This document shows, one piece after another, positions 16,464 through 27,500 of a stretch of 64,000 nt of DNA. Source of the stretch: Melioribacter roseus (GTDB taxonomy: Bacteria > Bacteroidota > Ignavibacteria > Ignavibacteriales > Melioribacteraceae). Made by a program: the position numbers and the translations under genes. The stretch is taken from positions 1 to 64,000 of the forward strand of contig DYHH01000014.1 in NCBI GenBank assembly GCA_020724265.1, given 5' to 3'. The notes below the pieces were generated by a model that saw only the letters and a list, made by a program, of their open reading frames with translations, did no database searches and was not told where the DNA came from. Positions within the stretch are counted from its first letter, which is position 1, and every line of letters starts with the position of its first letter.

Positions 16464-17012
16464 ATGAATATTAAAGCAAAAATAATTGATGAAGATGGTC
16501 TTAAACGCACTATCACCAGACTAACTCACGAAATAATTGAACGTAATAAAGGTACACATAATATTGTACTTGTTGGAATGAGGACACGCGGTGAATTTAT
16601 TGCACAAAGAATTCATGAAAAAATTAAAGAGATTGACGGAAAAGACGTAGATCTTGGAGTTTTAGATATTACCTTGTACCGTGATGATTTTAGAATGAGA
16701 CTTAAACAGCCTGAAGTTTCTACGACAAATATAACTTTCGATGTTTCCGAAAAAGATATTGTTTTAATTGACGATGTTTTGTATACCGGGAGAACAGCAA
16801 GAGCAGCTCTTGATGCATTGATGGATTTGGGAAGACCGAATTCTATTCAATTCTGTGTATTAGTTGATCGCGGACATCGTGAGCTTCCAATAAGAGCGGA
16901 TTTTGTAGGTAAAAACATTCCTACTTCCATTAACGAAGAAGTAAAAGTAAAATTAAAAGAATCCGACGGTGAAGATGCCGTCTATTTAATAGATATTTCT
17001 AAAGAAGCTTAA
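16464..17012 (+). CDS. pyrR: PyrR, bifunctional pyr operon regulator / uracil phosphoribosyltransferase, 182 aa
   Basis: Senses UMP and, in known cases, binds pyr leader RNA to cause attenuation; also makes UMP from uracil and PRPP. The PRPP-binding motif VLIDDVLYTGRTARAA (about residues 96-111) and the LVDRGHRELPIRADFVGKNIPT segment are typical of PyrR. Full family length. It heads pyrR-pyrB-pyrC (13- and 22-base gaps) and its leader contains a PyrR-like RNA site and terminator, so autoregulation of the operon is likely. Confidence 0.95.
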   Translation: MNIKAKIIDEDGLKRTITRLTHEIIERNKGTHNIVLVGMRTRGEFIAQRIHEKIKEIDGKDVDLGVLDITLYRDDFRMRLKQPEVSTTNITFDVSEKDIVLIDDVLYTGRTARAALDALMDLGRPNSIQFCVLVDRGHRELPIRADFVGKNIPTSINEEVKVKLKESDGEDAVYLIDISKEA

Positions 17013-17025
17013 AGAGAGAATAACA

Positions 17026-17946
17026 ATGCCATTATCAAGCAGACATTTATTAGGATTACATGGTGTACCAAGAGAAGATATTCAGTTAATTCTTGACACC
17101 GCAACCACATTTCGTGAAGTATTAGAAAGACCAATCAAAAAAGTACCGACTTTACAAGGCAAAACAATCGTAAATCTATTTTATGAAAGCTCAACTCGAA
17201 CAAGGATCTCATTCGAGTTAGCACAAAAGAGACTTTCTGCCGATGCAATAAATTTTTCCAAATCCGGAAGCAGTACTAGTAAAGGGGAGACTTTTAAAGA
17301 TACTGTAAAAAATATCGAAGCAATGAAAGTTGATATGATTATAGTGAGACACGAGTCTGCAGGTGTGCCGCAATTTTTAACAAGGATATCAAACGCAAAT
17401 ATTATAAATGCAGGTGACGGCAGACATGAACATCCAACACAAGCATTATTGGATATGTATTCAATTAAGGAACGACTCGGTAAAATAGAAGGATTAAAAG
17501 TTTGTATAGTCGGAGATATAGCTCATAGCCGTGTTGCTCTGTCAAATATTCATGGATTAAAATCAATGGGTGCCGAAGTATCTTTATGCGGACCTAAAAC
17601 AATGATCCCTAAAGGAATAGAATCACTTGGAGTAAAAGTCACTCACAATATTAATGAAGCGATTGCAAACAATGATGTATTAAATGTATTAAGAATTCAA
17701 TTAGAACGAAAAGCAGGCAGCACAATCCCGAGTTTAAGGGAATATCATAATTACTTTGGTATAACTGCTGAGCGACTAGAAAAATTTAATAAAGATATTG
17801 TTATTCTTCATCCCGGTCCGATAAATCGCGGTGTTGAGATATCATCAGAAGTTGCCGATGGTCCATATCAAATAATTCTTGATCAAGTTACCAACGGTGT
17901 AGCTGTTAGAATGGCTGTACTTTATTTATTAGGAACAAAGAACTAA
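17026..17946 (+). CDS. pyrB: Aspartate carbamoyltransferase catalytic chain
   Basis: Catalyses carbamoyl phosphate + aspartate to N-carbamoyl-aspartate, the committed step of pyrimidine synthesis in the cytoplasm. The carbamoyl-phosphate loop SSTRTRISFE (about residues 54-63), GDGRHEHPTQALLD (about 130-143) and the aspartate-binding LHPGPINRG (about 262-270) are all present. At 306 aa it is a standard catalytic chain; no regulatory PyrI chain is adjacent, which fits the PyrR-type and class B/C organisation. AGAGAGAA upstream; second gene of the operon. Confidence 0.97.
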   Translation: MPLSSRHLLGLHGVPREDIQLILDTATTFREVLERPIKKVPTLQGKTIVNLFYESSTRTRISFELAQKRLSADAINFSKSGSSTSKGETFKDTVKNIEAMKVDMIIVRHESAGVPQFLTRISNANIINAGDGRHEHPTQALLDMYSIKERLGKIEGLKVCIVGDIAHSRVALSNIHGLKSMGAEVSLCGPKTMIPKGIESLGVKVTHNINEAIANNDVLNVLRIQLERKAGSTIPSLREYHNYFGITAERLEKFNKDIVILHPGPINRGVEISSEVADGPYQIILDQVTNGVAVRMAVLYLLGTKN

Positions 17947-17968
17947 TTCTAAATTCGGAAGGAAGGAA

Positions 17969-19258
17969 ATGAAAATTCTATTGAAAGATTTACAAGTAAT
18001 TGACCCATCGTTAAAATTAAATGAAAAGATGGATGTTCTTATTGAAGACGGAATAATTACAAGTTTAGGCAAAACTAATCCTAAAGAATTAAAAGATGCT
18101 AAAGTTATTGAACTTGATGGAAAAATTTGTACACCCGGATTTTATGATATGCATGTGCATTTTAGAGAACCGGGAAGAGAAGATGAAGAAACAGTAATTA
18201 CCGGAAGCAATAGTGCCGCTGCCGGAGGTTTTACCGGGGTAGCATGTATGCCGAATACCTCGCCGGATATCGATTCCGCCGAAGTTGTTAATCTTATAAA
18301 AGAAAGAGCAAAAAATCATTTAGTCAATGTGGATGTGATCGGTGCTGCTACATTAAAAAGATCGGGAGAAGCGCTATCTCCGATTGCGGAAATGGTTGAA
18401 GCCGGGATTGTTGCAGTTACAGATGACGGCGCTCCGATTAGAACTGCATCTATTCTAAGAAACGTACTTGAATATTGTCAAATGTATAACATTCCTGTTA
18501 TTGAACATTGTGAAGAACCCTCATTTACTGATGGTGCAATGAATGAAAGTGAAATTTCGACTCAATTGGGACTACCTTCCAAACCAACTATTTCAGAAGA
18601 CTTGATTGTAATGAGAGATATTATTATGGTTGAATATTGCGGTGGTAGAGTTCATATTTCTCACATCTCTTCCGAAAAATCCGTTGAACTTGTTAGGCAG
18701 GCTAAAAAGCGTGGACTTAACATTACCGCCGAAGCAACCCCGCATCATTTTACCTTAACGGAAGATTCTCTTAAAACATATGATACTAATTATAAAATGA
18801 ATCCTCCGCTTCGTTCACAAAAGGATGTTGAAGCTGTTATTGCCGGATTAAAGGACGGGACAATAGATTGTATAGCTAGTGACCACGCACCGCATTCTAT
18901 TGAAGAAAAAGAGATGGAATTTATTTATGCACCGGACGGTGTAATCGGATTGGAGACGGAAGTCGGGCTAGCATTAACTGAATTATATCATAAGAAACAC
19001 TTAACACTTGAGCAAATAATCGAAAAGTTTGCTATTAATCCTCGTAAAATACTTGGATTGGAAATTCCTTCAGTTGAGACTGGCAAAAAAGCTGATCTAA
19101 CTATTATTGATCCGAATTTAGTTTGGACTGTTGATGTTTCTAAGTTCAAATCAAAATCAAAAAATTCTCCGTTTGATAAAAAACTTCTCACCGGAAAATC
19201 AGTAGCAGTAATCAATAGAGGGCAAATGTATTACGATGGTGAGTTTGTTAAAATATAA
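17969..19258 (+). CDS. pyrC: Dihydroorotase, 429 aa
   Basis: Cyclises carbamoyl-aspartate to dihydroorotate. A metal-dependent amidohydrolase of the long class I type: metal motif HVHFREPG (about residues 59-66), conserved EHCEE (about 178), HISHISSEKS (about 228) and the catalytic region ASDHAPHS (about 303-310). Length of 429 aa is standard. GGAAGGAA before the ATG. Last gene of the pyr operon; a hairpin lies 8 bases after its stop. Confidence 0.97.
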   Translation: MKILLKDLQVIDPSLKLNEKMDVLIEDGIITSLGKTNPKELKDAKVIELDGKICTPGFYDMHVHFREPGREDEETVITGSNSAAAGGFTGVACMPNTSPDIDSAEVVNLIKERAKNHLVNVDVIGAATLKRSGEALSPIAEMVEAGIVAVTDDGAPIRTASILRNVLEYCQMYNIPVIEHCEEPSFTDGAMNESEISTQLGLPSKPTISEDLIVMRDIIMVEYCGGRVHISHISSEKSVELVRQAKKRGLNITAEATPHHFTLTEDSLKTYDTNYKMNPPLRSQKDVEAVIAGLKDGTIDCIASDHAPHSIEEKEMEFIYAPDGVIGLETEVGLALTELYHKKHLTLEQIIEKFAINPRKILGLEIPSVETGKKADLTIIDPNLVWTVDVSKFKSKSKNSPFDKKLLTGKSVAVINRGQMYYDGEFVKI

Positions 19259-19265
19259 ATTTACT

Positions 19266-19291
19266 GTCCACTCATCTATACATGGGTGGAC
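19266..19291 (+). terminator. Hairpin after pyrC, weak terminator
   Basis: GTCCACTCAT and ATGGGTGGAC pair over 10 positions (one G-T) around CTATAC. It is not followed by a T run, so termination may be inefficient or factor-dependent. Confidence 0.55.
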
Positions 19292-19406
19292 ATCTATTAT
19301 ACACTTCAAAGAACATTTCCAAAAAATTATTTAATAATCTTTTCGTTTTCTAAATGAATTCGTTTTGGCATTCTCTTTGCCTTAATTCAACTAAAAGGAG
19401 GAAGCC

Positions 19407-20240
19407 ATGAAAAAAATAATGATTAGACTGACAGCTTTTATGATAATTCCAATAAGTTTGTTTTTAACTTCTTGTGACGCGGAATATTTTTATGATAATA
19501 CTCCCCCCTCACCACCGACAAATGTTGTAACTATAACCGGTGATAATTGGGTTGAGATAAGATGGGATCATAACCGTGAAAGAGACATTGCCGGATATAA
19601 TGTCTATTATAATTATACTTATGAAGGTAGATATACTTTAATTGGAAGCACTACTAACAATTACTTTATAGATTATGAAGCAGTAAACGGAGTTACATAT
19701 TTTTATGCGGTTGCCGCTTATGATTATGACGGTAACGAAAGTGAGCTAAGTTATGATTATGTTAAAGACACTCCTCGCCCGGAAGGATTCAACAGATCAG
19801 TATTCGATTACTTAACTTCACCCAATAAAGCCGGTTATGATTTTTCAGCTTATAAAGTTCTTCCCTTTGATTCATGGGATACCGATTTCTTCTTTGAAAA
19901 CTATTATGGTACTTACTATGTGAATGTTTGGGAAGAAGCAGACATTCAAGATATGGGTGCAACTTATGATATCTACGATATTACCGAAGCTCCTATTTAT
20001 GGTTGGGTTCCTTTGTATGAAGGGGAAAATGTAAAATATGTTGAAGCAATTCCGGGACACACTTATGTAATTTGGACTGCCGACGACCATTATGCAAAAA
20101 TCAGAATAAAAAGTATTCAAGGAAATATGATGGTATTTGATTGGGCTTATCAAACTGTCCGAGGAGAAAGAGAACTGAAGCGAGGATCACGCGAAATAAT
20201 ACCTACGGGTGAAAGCAGAGAACTAAGAAAAAAGTATTAA
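19407..20240 (+). CDS. Lipoprotein with fibronectin type III-like domain, 277 aa
   Basis: Function not recognised beyond its build. A lipoprotein signal ends in LTSCD (Cys23). Residues about 33-125 look like a fibronectin type III domain (PPSPPTNVVTIT, then VEIRWDHN and NVYYNY, VTYFYAVAAYDYDGNES). The rest is rich in aromatic and acidic residues without recognisable motifs and ends in a basic tail. It should sit on the cell envelope. AAAGGAGG at 19395-19402 is a strong ribosome site. Single gene with its own terminator. Confidence 0.85.
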   Translation: MKKIMIRLTAFMIIPISLFLTSCDAEYFYDNTPPSPPTNVVTITGDNWVEIRWDHNRERDIAGYNVYYNYTYEGRYTLIGSTTNNYFIDYEAVNGVTYFYAVAAYDYDGNESELSYDYVKDTPRPEGFNRSVFDYLTSPNKAGYDFSAYKVLPFDSWDTDFFFENYYGTYYVNVWEEADIQDMGATYDIYDITEAPIYGWVPLYEGENVKYVEAIPGHTYVIWTADDHYAKIRIKSIQGNMMVFDWAYQTVRGERELKRGSREIIPTGESRELRKKY

Positions 20241-20265
20241 CGGATTTTTACTTATCCGATAATAG

Positions 20266-20296
20266 AAAGCATTCGTCATTTGACGGATGCTTTTTT
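20266..20296 (+). terminator. Intrinsic terminator after the lipoprotein gene
   Basis: AAAGCATTCGTCA and TGACGGATGCTTT form a 13-position stem (one T-G pair) with a two-base spacer, followed by TTT. Confidence 0.9.
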
Positions 20297-20341
20297 ATTT
20301 GCATTTGACTATTTTTTAATACCATCAAATTATTCAAAGAA

Positions 20342-20764
20342 ATGAACACTTATCGATACTACATCTTTTTGATTTTTCTGTTAATTACTGTAAATCATTC
20401 TATTGTGCAGGCACAAGATAACCCCGATGCTTTAAAAACTATAATCCGTATTGAAGATGCTTTTAATAACGGAAATGTTGAACAACTCTCGGAATACATA
20501 GACAACAAAACATATTTCAGTTTTACTTCTGATTTAACAGGGTACTTCAGTTATTCGCAGATTTACAATTTAATTAAAGATTATTTTGAAGCATATAAAG
20601 CCATCAAGTTTAGTTTTGCAAGTAAATCGATTAATGCCGATTCACCATTTGGCTGGGGTGAATACATTTATTTGAAAAATGGTTTAAGGGGCTCTCACAA
20701 GATTTTTATTTCATTGCAGTCTTCAGATTCTAAATTTTATATTTCACAAATATCGATTAACTAA
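20342..20764 (+). CDS. Small secreted DUF4783-like protein, 140 aa
   Basis: A short exported protein with an N-terminal signal segment (about residues 1-24, ending VQAQ). The body (NVEQLSEYIDNKTYFSF, then FSYSQIYNLIKDYFEAYKAIKF) resembles DUF4783, an NTF2-like family frequent in Bacteroidota-type genomes; the assignment is from memory of the pattern. The function is unknown. The following histidine kinase appears to start 10 bases after its stop, so the two are probably cotranscribed. Confidence 0.7.
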   Translation: MNTYRYYIFLIFLLITVNHSIVQAQDNPDALKTIIRIEDAFNNGNVEQLSEYIDNKTYFSFTSDLTGYFSYSQIYNLIKDYFEAYKAIKFSFASKSINADSPFGWGEYIYLKNGLRGSHKIFISLQSSDSKFYISQISIN

Positions 20765-20774
20765 TGAGGTAAGT

Positions 20775-23700
20775 ATCAACTTTTTTAACAGCAAAATAGT
20801 TTTTTATGCAATCGGATTAATTGTAATATCTATACTACTAATTGGTATAATTAATCCAATTATTCTTAAAGACAAAGAAGAAAAATGGGAAGAGATACTT
20901 AATGAGAAGCTTGAGACAATAGAAAATTTTATTAATAATGATATTGAGGAAAAGCAATCAGAAATAACAAAACAATTGAGTGATCTAAAGGGCAAATTAA
21001 AAGCACAAAACATTATTAACAACCAGGATATTTACTCAATATCATCGCGTTATATTTTTGCGGTATTAGATGAAGACAATACGATAATAGAATGGTCTTT
21101 CTCTCCGGTATTCAACCAAAATAAAATAATTGATAATTACTTCAGACCCGGTGAAACATATTTTATTTCAAACAGCTTAGTTGATTATTTATCTATTTAT
21201 GACACTGTAAAAATTTCGTCTTATACTTACAAAGTCGTTTTATTTGAACCCCTTGAAAAAAATTATCAAATCCAAAACAAATATTACTCTCTATTAAGTC
21301 TAACGGAGCACTACAACAGAAAATTTAATACAAATTTTGAAATCAACTACTTCAGAGAAGCCGTACTTTCAAGGGATGGAAGAAAACATTCTTTACCGAT
21401 ATTAAACAATAATAATAATAAAATCGGGGTGGTTACTTTCTTTAAACCAACTCGAGAAACAGAGCTGCAAAATATTTCCTATAATTTTGATTTTACCCAA
21501 TCGGTGCTGACAGTTGTTTTATTTTTTTTAATCGGTTTATTGATTCTTAAGAATTCTATTACGATTAAAAGTCGTTTTACAAAATTTATCATTTTTGCAT
21601 TTTACCTTCTTATTTTTCGTTACCTAATTCTATATTTGAACATCACGGCATTAACAACAAGCTGGGGGATATCTAATTCAAAATATTTTTCTTCATTATT
21701 CGGAAACGGAATTGCCGGCTCACCGGTTGAGCTTTTTATTTCGTTGATTGCTTTTTCTGTGATTGTTTTTTTGGCATTTAGTTATGCACTCGATTATTTT
21801 CATAATTATAATGACAGAGATTCTTCTTGGTTTACGTTTACGGCTACTTCATTAACTTTTACTCTTGTTTTCATCTTATCATTGCGTGGTTTGGGTGCCT
21901 CAGTAAAAAGTGTTGTTGTAGATTCATCGTTAAGATATTATAGAGAGAGTTCTCTTATTCCATCCGGGATTGAATCCTTTATGTTGTTTAATGTTTTACT
22001 CCTGGGATTAATTGCTTTTGTTGGGACTGTTGCTTTTTTGTTAATTATTTATACAAATGTTCCAAATAATAGAGGCAGACTGAATTATTTTGTTGGATTA
22101 TTCTTTTTTGTTCAACTCGCGGCATTGGTTTTTGATTTAATTCAGAGAGAACCACAGGGGACACCCTTTATAAGAGTATTGTTTATTCTTTTTACATTTA
22201 TTGCTCTTTTAATGATTGACAAAAAACAAAATTGGAGGTTTACAAATATTTTTGTCTATTCTGTGGCTTCATCGATTATTGTAATTCTTCTTTTAACACA
22301 ATATAATTCTCTAGCAGAAAGAACTTCTCTAAAAAATACCGCATACAATTTAACGAGACAAAATGAAGACTTATTAAAGTTTGCCGTACAAGAAACACTG
22401 GTTAGAGCAATCACTGATAGAGAAACAGTGCAATCATTTTATTTCGATAATAAAAATGCATCTTCGATGGCGTTTAAGTTGTGGAGCAATAGTATTTTAC
22501 AAAAAGAATCACTCGGCAGCTCTGTTTCTTTACTTGATTACAATCATAACAAAATCGGGTCCTTTGATTTCCGGTTTATCAAAGAATATGAAATTGATTG
22601 GGATAAATACTCTATTGAGCTCAGTGATTTGCATGAAATAAAAATCTTTGAAGAAAGTATTCTTTATTCCGACAACAAATTAATTAGAGGTATAGCCTCG
22701 GTAGAAGACGTTGAAGGAGTACTTGGCTACGTAACGGTAAGTGTAATTTATGATTTGAGTTCTCTCGGAGTGTTTGATGCCCCGGAGTTTATTGTTTCGG
22801 ATGCAAGCTATATTAATGATTCAATTGATTTTTCTAAACTGAAGATATTTGATTTTCATCAAGGGACTCTAATAAACTCTATATCGAATTATAACTTAGG
22901 TGAAAACGAAATTATTTCAATACTTGACGCACCGTTTAATCAGTACGGTGAAGCTTGGATAAAATTTGAAATTAATAATGAAGACCATCTTGTTTTTATT
23001 CTTAAACGCGAAAGGGAAGGAATCAGCAGGGTAATAGTCATTGCTCTTCAGGAAAAAGATTTAAGCTGGGGATTATTTGATTTCTTTAAAATATTTTTTG
23101 TTCATATACTTTTCATTCTTATAGCATTCACAATTTACTTTTCCGTATTTCTTTTTAAGTACAGAAAAATAAAATTATCATTTGCGGTAAAACTGCTGCT
23201 TTCCTTCATATTAATTTCTTTAATACCGCTAATTTTAGTGTCGTTTTTCTTTAGAAATATTACAAGTGAAAAAAATGAATACGCAATCGAATATAAATTA
23301 GAAAAACGAGCGGTTAGTATTTCAAACTATCTTGAAAATTATTCAGTAAAAAGTTCACTCAATCTAAACACTGCAGCTGACAAAGCAAAAAATGATTTGG
23401 GAGTTGATTTTACTCTTTTTAGAGGAAGCCGTTATATATTATCGACCCAAAATCAGTTCTATGATGTTGGATTAATTCCTAAAATCGTTAACCCGGTTGC
23501 ATACCAAAGATTATTCTCACATGGATTAACAGAAGCAATAGTCAAAGAAAAAATTGAGAATTACTCTTTCAACTCATTTTATTATAAAACTAGTTTGTTC
23601 GGTGAATATTATGTAATAAAAGTAACGGACGGTTTTAATAAAATAATGCTGCCACTTTCGGGGGAAGAAGTTGATGTTTATATTTTTATAAGTTATTCGG

Positions 23701-24563
23701 TAGCCATGGTCATTATTCTTATTTTAGGATTTGTTTTAACAAACCAATTTTCAAAACCAATAGAGAGTTTGAAAAACGCTACTCGTTCGGTTGCAAGCGG
23801 TGATTTGAATGTTGAAGTAAAAGCCACAAGCAAAGATGAAGTAGGTGAATTGGTTAAAGGATTCAATTACATGGTGAAAGAATTGAAAAGGAGTCAAGCT
23901 GAGATTGCCGAATTTGAAAGAGAGACTGCGTGGAAGGAAATGGCAAAGCAAGTAGCACATGAAATCAAAAACCCTTTGACCCCGATGAAATTATCGGTTC
24001 AACAGTTGATTGCATCTTACAACGACAAATCACCCAAATTTGATCAACTTTTTGGAAAGGTTACAAACACTATTATCAATCAAATAGAAACTTTAAAAAA
24101 CATTGCCTCTGAATTTTCATCGTTTGCGAGAATGCCGAATCCCAAACTAGAGTTTGTAAATATTAAAGAAATTATAAGTGATTCCATTAATCTTTTTGAC
24201 GATGAAAGAATCACTATTGACGTATCCGGGAATGATTATAATATTGAAGCAGATAGAGATCAGCTGAAAAGAGTATTCATAAACTTAATTAGAAATTCCA
24301 TCCAGGCTGATGCCGATAATATTAAAATAAAAATTGAACAAGAAAATGAGTTATTATATATAATTATAAAGGATAACGGAAAAGGAATTAAAACCGAAGA
24401 CGTTGATAAAATTTTTGAGGTTAATTTTAGTACAAAACAATATGGAATGGGTATCGGGTTAAGTATGGCTAAGAAAACTATAGAAAATATAGGGGGAGAA
24501 ATTACTCTTAAAGAAACCAATAACGAAGGAACAATATTTCAAATAAAACTTCCACTTGTTTAA
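20775..24563 (+). CDS. NtrY-like membrane histidine kinase, about 1262 aa, probable ATC start
   Basis: A large sensor kinase. From the N-terminus: membrane helix (VFYAIGLIVISILLIG), an extracytoplasmic region, a cluster of membrane helices (about 245-500), a second extracytoplasmic region, two further membrane helices around a third sensory segment, HAMP (about 985-1035), a HisKA dimerisation domain with the phospho-His in AHEIKNPLTPMKL (about 1062), and a HATPase with N box IRNSIQAD, G1 DNGKGI and G2 GMGIGLSM. The first ordinary start is a TTG at 20976, but that drops the first helix and has no ribosome site. The open frame continues upstream to ATC at 20775, 5 bases after GAGG. No response regulator is adjacent. 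Confidence 0.85.
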   Translation: MNFFNSKIVFYAIGLIVISILLIGIINPIILKDKEEKWEEILNEKLETIENFINNDIEEKQSEITKQLSDLKGKLKAQNIINNQDIYSISSRYIFAVLDEDNTIIEWSFSPVFNQNKIIDNYFRPGETYFISNSLVDYLSIYDTVKISSYTYKVVLFEPLEKNYQIQNKYYSLLSLTEHYNRKFNTNFEINYFREAVLSRDGRKHSLPILNNNNNKIGVVTFFKPTRETELQNISYNFDFTQSVLTVVLFFLIGLLILKNSITIKSRFTKFIIFAFYLLIFRYLILYLNITALTTSWGISNSKYFSSLFGNGIAGSPVELFISLIAFSVIVFLAFSYALDYFHNYNDRDSSWFTFTATSLTFTLVFILSLRGLGASVKSVVVDSSLRYYRESSLIPSGIESFMLFNVLLLGLIAFVGTVAFLLIIYTNVPNNRGRLNYFVGLFFFVQLAALVFDLIQREPQGTPFIRVLFILFTFIALLMIDKKQNWRFTNIFVYSVASSIIVILLLTQYNSLAERTSLKNTAYNLTRQNEDLLKFAVQETLVRAITDRETVQSFYFDNKNASSMAFKLWSNSILQKESLGSSVSLLDYNHNKIGSFDFRFIKEYEIDWDKYSIELSDLHEIKIFEESILYSDNKLIRGIASVEDVEGVLGYVTVSVIYDLSSLGVFDAPEFIVSDASYINDSIDFSKLKIFDFHQGTLINSISNYNLGENEIISILDAPFNQYGEAWIKFEINNEDHLVFILKREREGISRVIVIALQEKDLSWGLFDFFKIFFVHILFILIAFTIYFSVFLFKYRKIKLSFAVKLLLSFILISLIPLILVSFFFRNITSEKNEYAIEYKLEKRAVSISNYLENYSVKSSLNLNTAADKAKNDLGVDFTLFRGSRYILSTQNQFYDVGLIPKIVNPVAYQRLFSHGLTEAIVKEKIENYSFNSFYYKTSLFGEYYVIKVTDGFNKIMLPLSGEEVDVYIFISYSVAMVIILILGFVLTNQFSKPIESLKNATRSVASGDLNVEVKATSKDEVGELVKGFNYMVKELKRSQAEIAEFERETAWKEMAKQVAHEIKNPLTPMKLSVQQLIASYNDKSPKFDQLFGKVTNTIINQIETLKNIASEFSSFARMPNPKLEFVNIKEIISDSINLFDDERITIDVSGNDYNIEADRDQLKRVFINLIRNSIQADADNIKIKIEQENELLYIIIKDNGKGIKTEDVDKIFEVNFSTKQYGMGIGLSMAKKTIENIGGEITLKETNNEGTIFQIKLPLV

Positions 24564-24564
24564 T

Positions 24565-27500
24565 ATGCCGAAATTAACACCACATCAAGCTGCAGCACTA
24601 AATTATAAAAAACATATTTCCTTAACGGCAAATGCCGGTTCGGGAAAAACTTTTGTTTTGGCTAATCGTTATATAGAAATTGCACTTCAAGAAAATATTC
24701 CTTTGAATAAAATTGTTGCGATTACATTTACCGAAAAAGCAGCAGGTGAGTTGAATAAAAAAATTGCAAATGAAATTGATGATAGAATAATTAACGAAAA
24801 GAATTCGGAAAAATTAAACAGGCTACAGAGAATCCGACGACAATTAACCTCAGCAAACATTTCAACGATACATTCATTTTGTATTAATCTCTTAAAGGAG
24901 TATTCTCCTGAAATAGGTGTTGACGCAAACTTTTCTCCGATAAATCAACAGGATGCAGAAGAATTATTGGAGTTAACAATTGAAGATTTTATTTCAAGAA
25001 ATATTTCTAACAGTGAACTTTCAAAAGATATAAAAGATATTATACGTTTACTTGGCGGTAAGAGTACATTTGTTAATCAACTTAAGGCAATTGTAAGGTT
25101 CAGAAAACCTATTGAGAAACTCGGTCTATCGTTATATTTAAAAAGTAATGAAGAGATTTACAGGTTCTATACTGAGCAGATTACTAATATTTTAAATGAG
25201 ATAATCAATTTAGAGTTTGATCCCTTAATTAAATTAATATCACAGCTTAACAACCGTATTCTTGAATTCGATGAGCAAAATCAAACTGCTGTTGAAATTA
25301 GGTCTAATATTGAAAAATATTTAGGTGAAGAATTACCTCAAAATAAAATCCAACATGTAAAAACAATTTCGGAATCATTACTAACAAAAAGTAATAGAAC
25401 AATTAAAAAAAGAGGTTATAGAAAAGATTCGTACGAAATTGATGACGCAATAATTTCGGATATAGAAAATATTTTTAATGAAATAAAATCATTAATATCA
25501 ATTTCGTTTGATGAGAAATCACTTCACACACTTATAGGGTATTCAAAAAAGATATTTAAAATTGTCTCTCAAATACTTACCGGGTATGACGAACAGAAAA
25601 GGAAAAACGGTTACCTGGATTTTGAAGATATCCTGTTAGTTACTAAAGAACTTACATCCAAAGATAATTTTGCGGATCTGCTGAAAGATAGATATGAATA
25701 TATAATGATTGATGAATACCAGGATACAAATGAAATTCAATACGAAATATTTATGCCGATACTTAACAACTTGAAAAGAGGAAACCTATTTGTTGTCGGG
25801 GATGAAAAGCAAAGTATATATATGTTCCGTGAAGCCGAGCTTAAGGTATTTCACAAAACAAAAGATGAAATAACAAAAGTAAATGAAGACGGAAAATTGC
25901 TGCTGCCGCACAGTTTTCGTGTATCACCGCAAATTGCGCATTTTACAAATGAGTTATTTGCCAACCTATTTAAAAATGCAAATGCCTTATATAATGAAGT
26001 AGAGTATAACGAGCTAATTTGTTCACGACCACGGAATGATAACGGTAAAATAGAATTTTTAATAAATACCGACGAAGAATTAAGCGAAGCTGAATTTATT
26101 GCTGATAAAATAATTAACTCGATTAATAATGACAGCAATTTTAACTGGAGTGATTTTGCAATCTTATGCAGAAAAAGAAAAGATTTCTTTGAACTGGAAA
26201 AAACTTTTAACGATTTCAATATACCCTCTATAATAGCAGGTGGAAAAGGTTTTTATCAAAGGCAAACTGTATATGATGTTTACAACTATATTGCGTTTTT
26301 ATTAAACCCCGGCGACGATGCGGCTTTCGTTGGTATATTACGTTCTCCTTTTTATTCACTTAGCGATGAAACAATATTTGAAATATCTCTCCAGCCGGGA
26401 AAGAACTTCTTTGAAAGATTTCGATCTTATTGTCATAACTACGAACAGTATTACGAAATTCTATCATTATTAAAAAGACATATCACACTTGCTTCATCTA
26501 TACGGTTACCGGCTTTGTTAAGAGAGATATTCCGATCTTGTGAGTATTGGGGTGCGGCTGCTTCAATGCAAAATTATGAACAAGAAATCTCAAATCTTTT
26601 TAAGCTATTGGGATTGTCGAGAAAATTCTCTGTCCAAAGTTTTAAATCACTGTATGATTTCAAAGCATTCTTAAACGAAGCAATATCCTTTTATGAAGAT
26701 GAAGGACAAGCTCAAATAAGTAATGTAAGCAATACTGTTAAAATCATGACACTGCATCAGTCGAAAGGCCTGGAATTTAAAAATGTGTTTCTTTTTAATT
26801 GCAACGGAAAATTCAAAGACGATTCGGTACGCGCCAAGAAAATTGTGGTTGATAAAACATGGGGTATTCTAACCAAAGTGCCGATTAATGAAAATTATTT
26901 TTCGGATTATGTTTCACCCTCCGTAATTGACTTGAGCAATTTTATAGAATATAAAAAGCAAGTTGCCGAAGCCAAAAGATTGTTTTATGTGGGCGTAACT
27001 CGTGCCGTTGATAATCTTTTTCTGTCCGGAACAGTATTAGATAATAAAATCGAAAGAAATTCTTTTTTTGATTTTGTTATAACCGGGTTAAATATTGATT
27101 TTCAAAATGATGGATTTGAGCTGAACTCTCATTTACTTTTTATGGCGGACGAATCAAAAAATTTTATTGTAACTAATGAGATTTATTCTACGGAAGTAAA
27201 AATTGAAAAATCATTTTCACAATTTAAGAAAGCAGATGATAATTCAGATTCTTATCAACCGATTGAAGAATTTTTTGACAATAATATCACCGATCATGAA
27301 AAAAATGAAATTGTTTCGGCAACTAAGATTGCAATTTTCAATCAATGCCCGACTAAATATTATCTAACTTATGAATTAGGTTATACAGAGTTGTTCAAGC
27401 TGTCAAAAACTTTTATAATCGATTATGAATTCAAGTATAACGAAGATGAGAATCTTAGCATCTATGCTGATATAAGGGGACAAATAATTCATAAAGTTTT

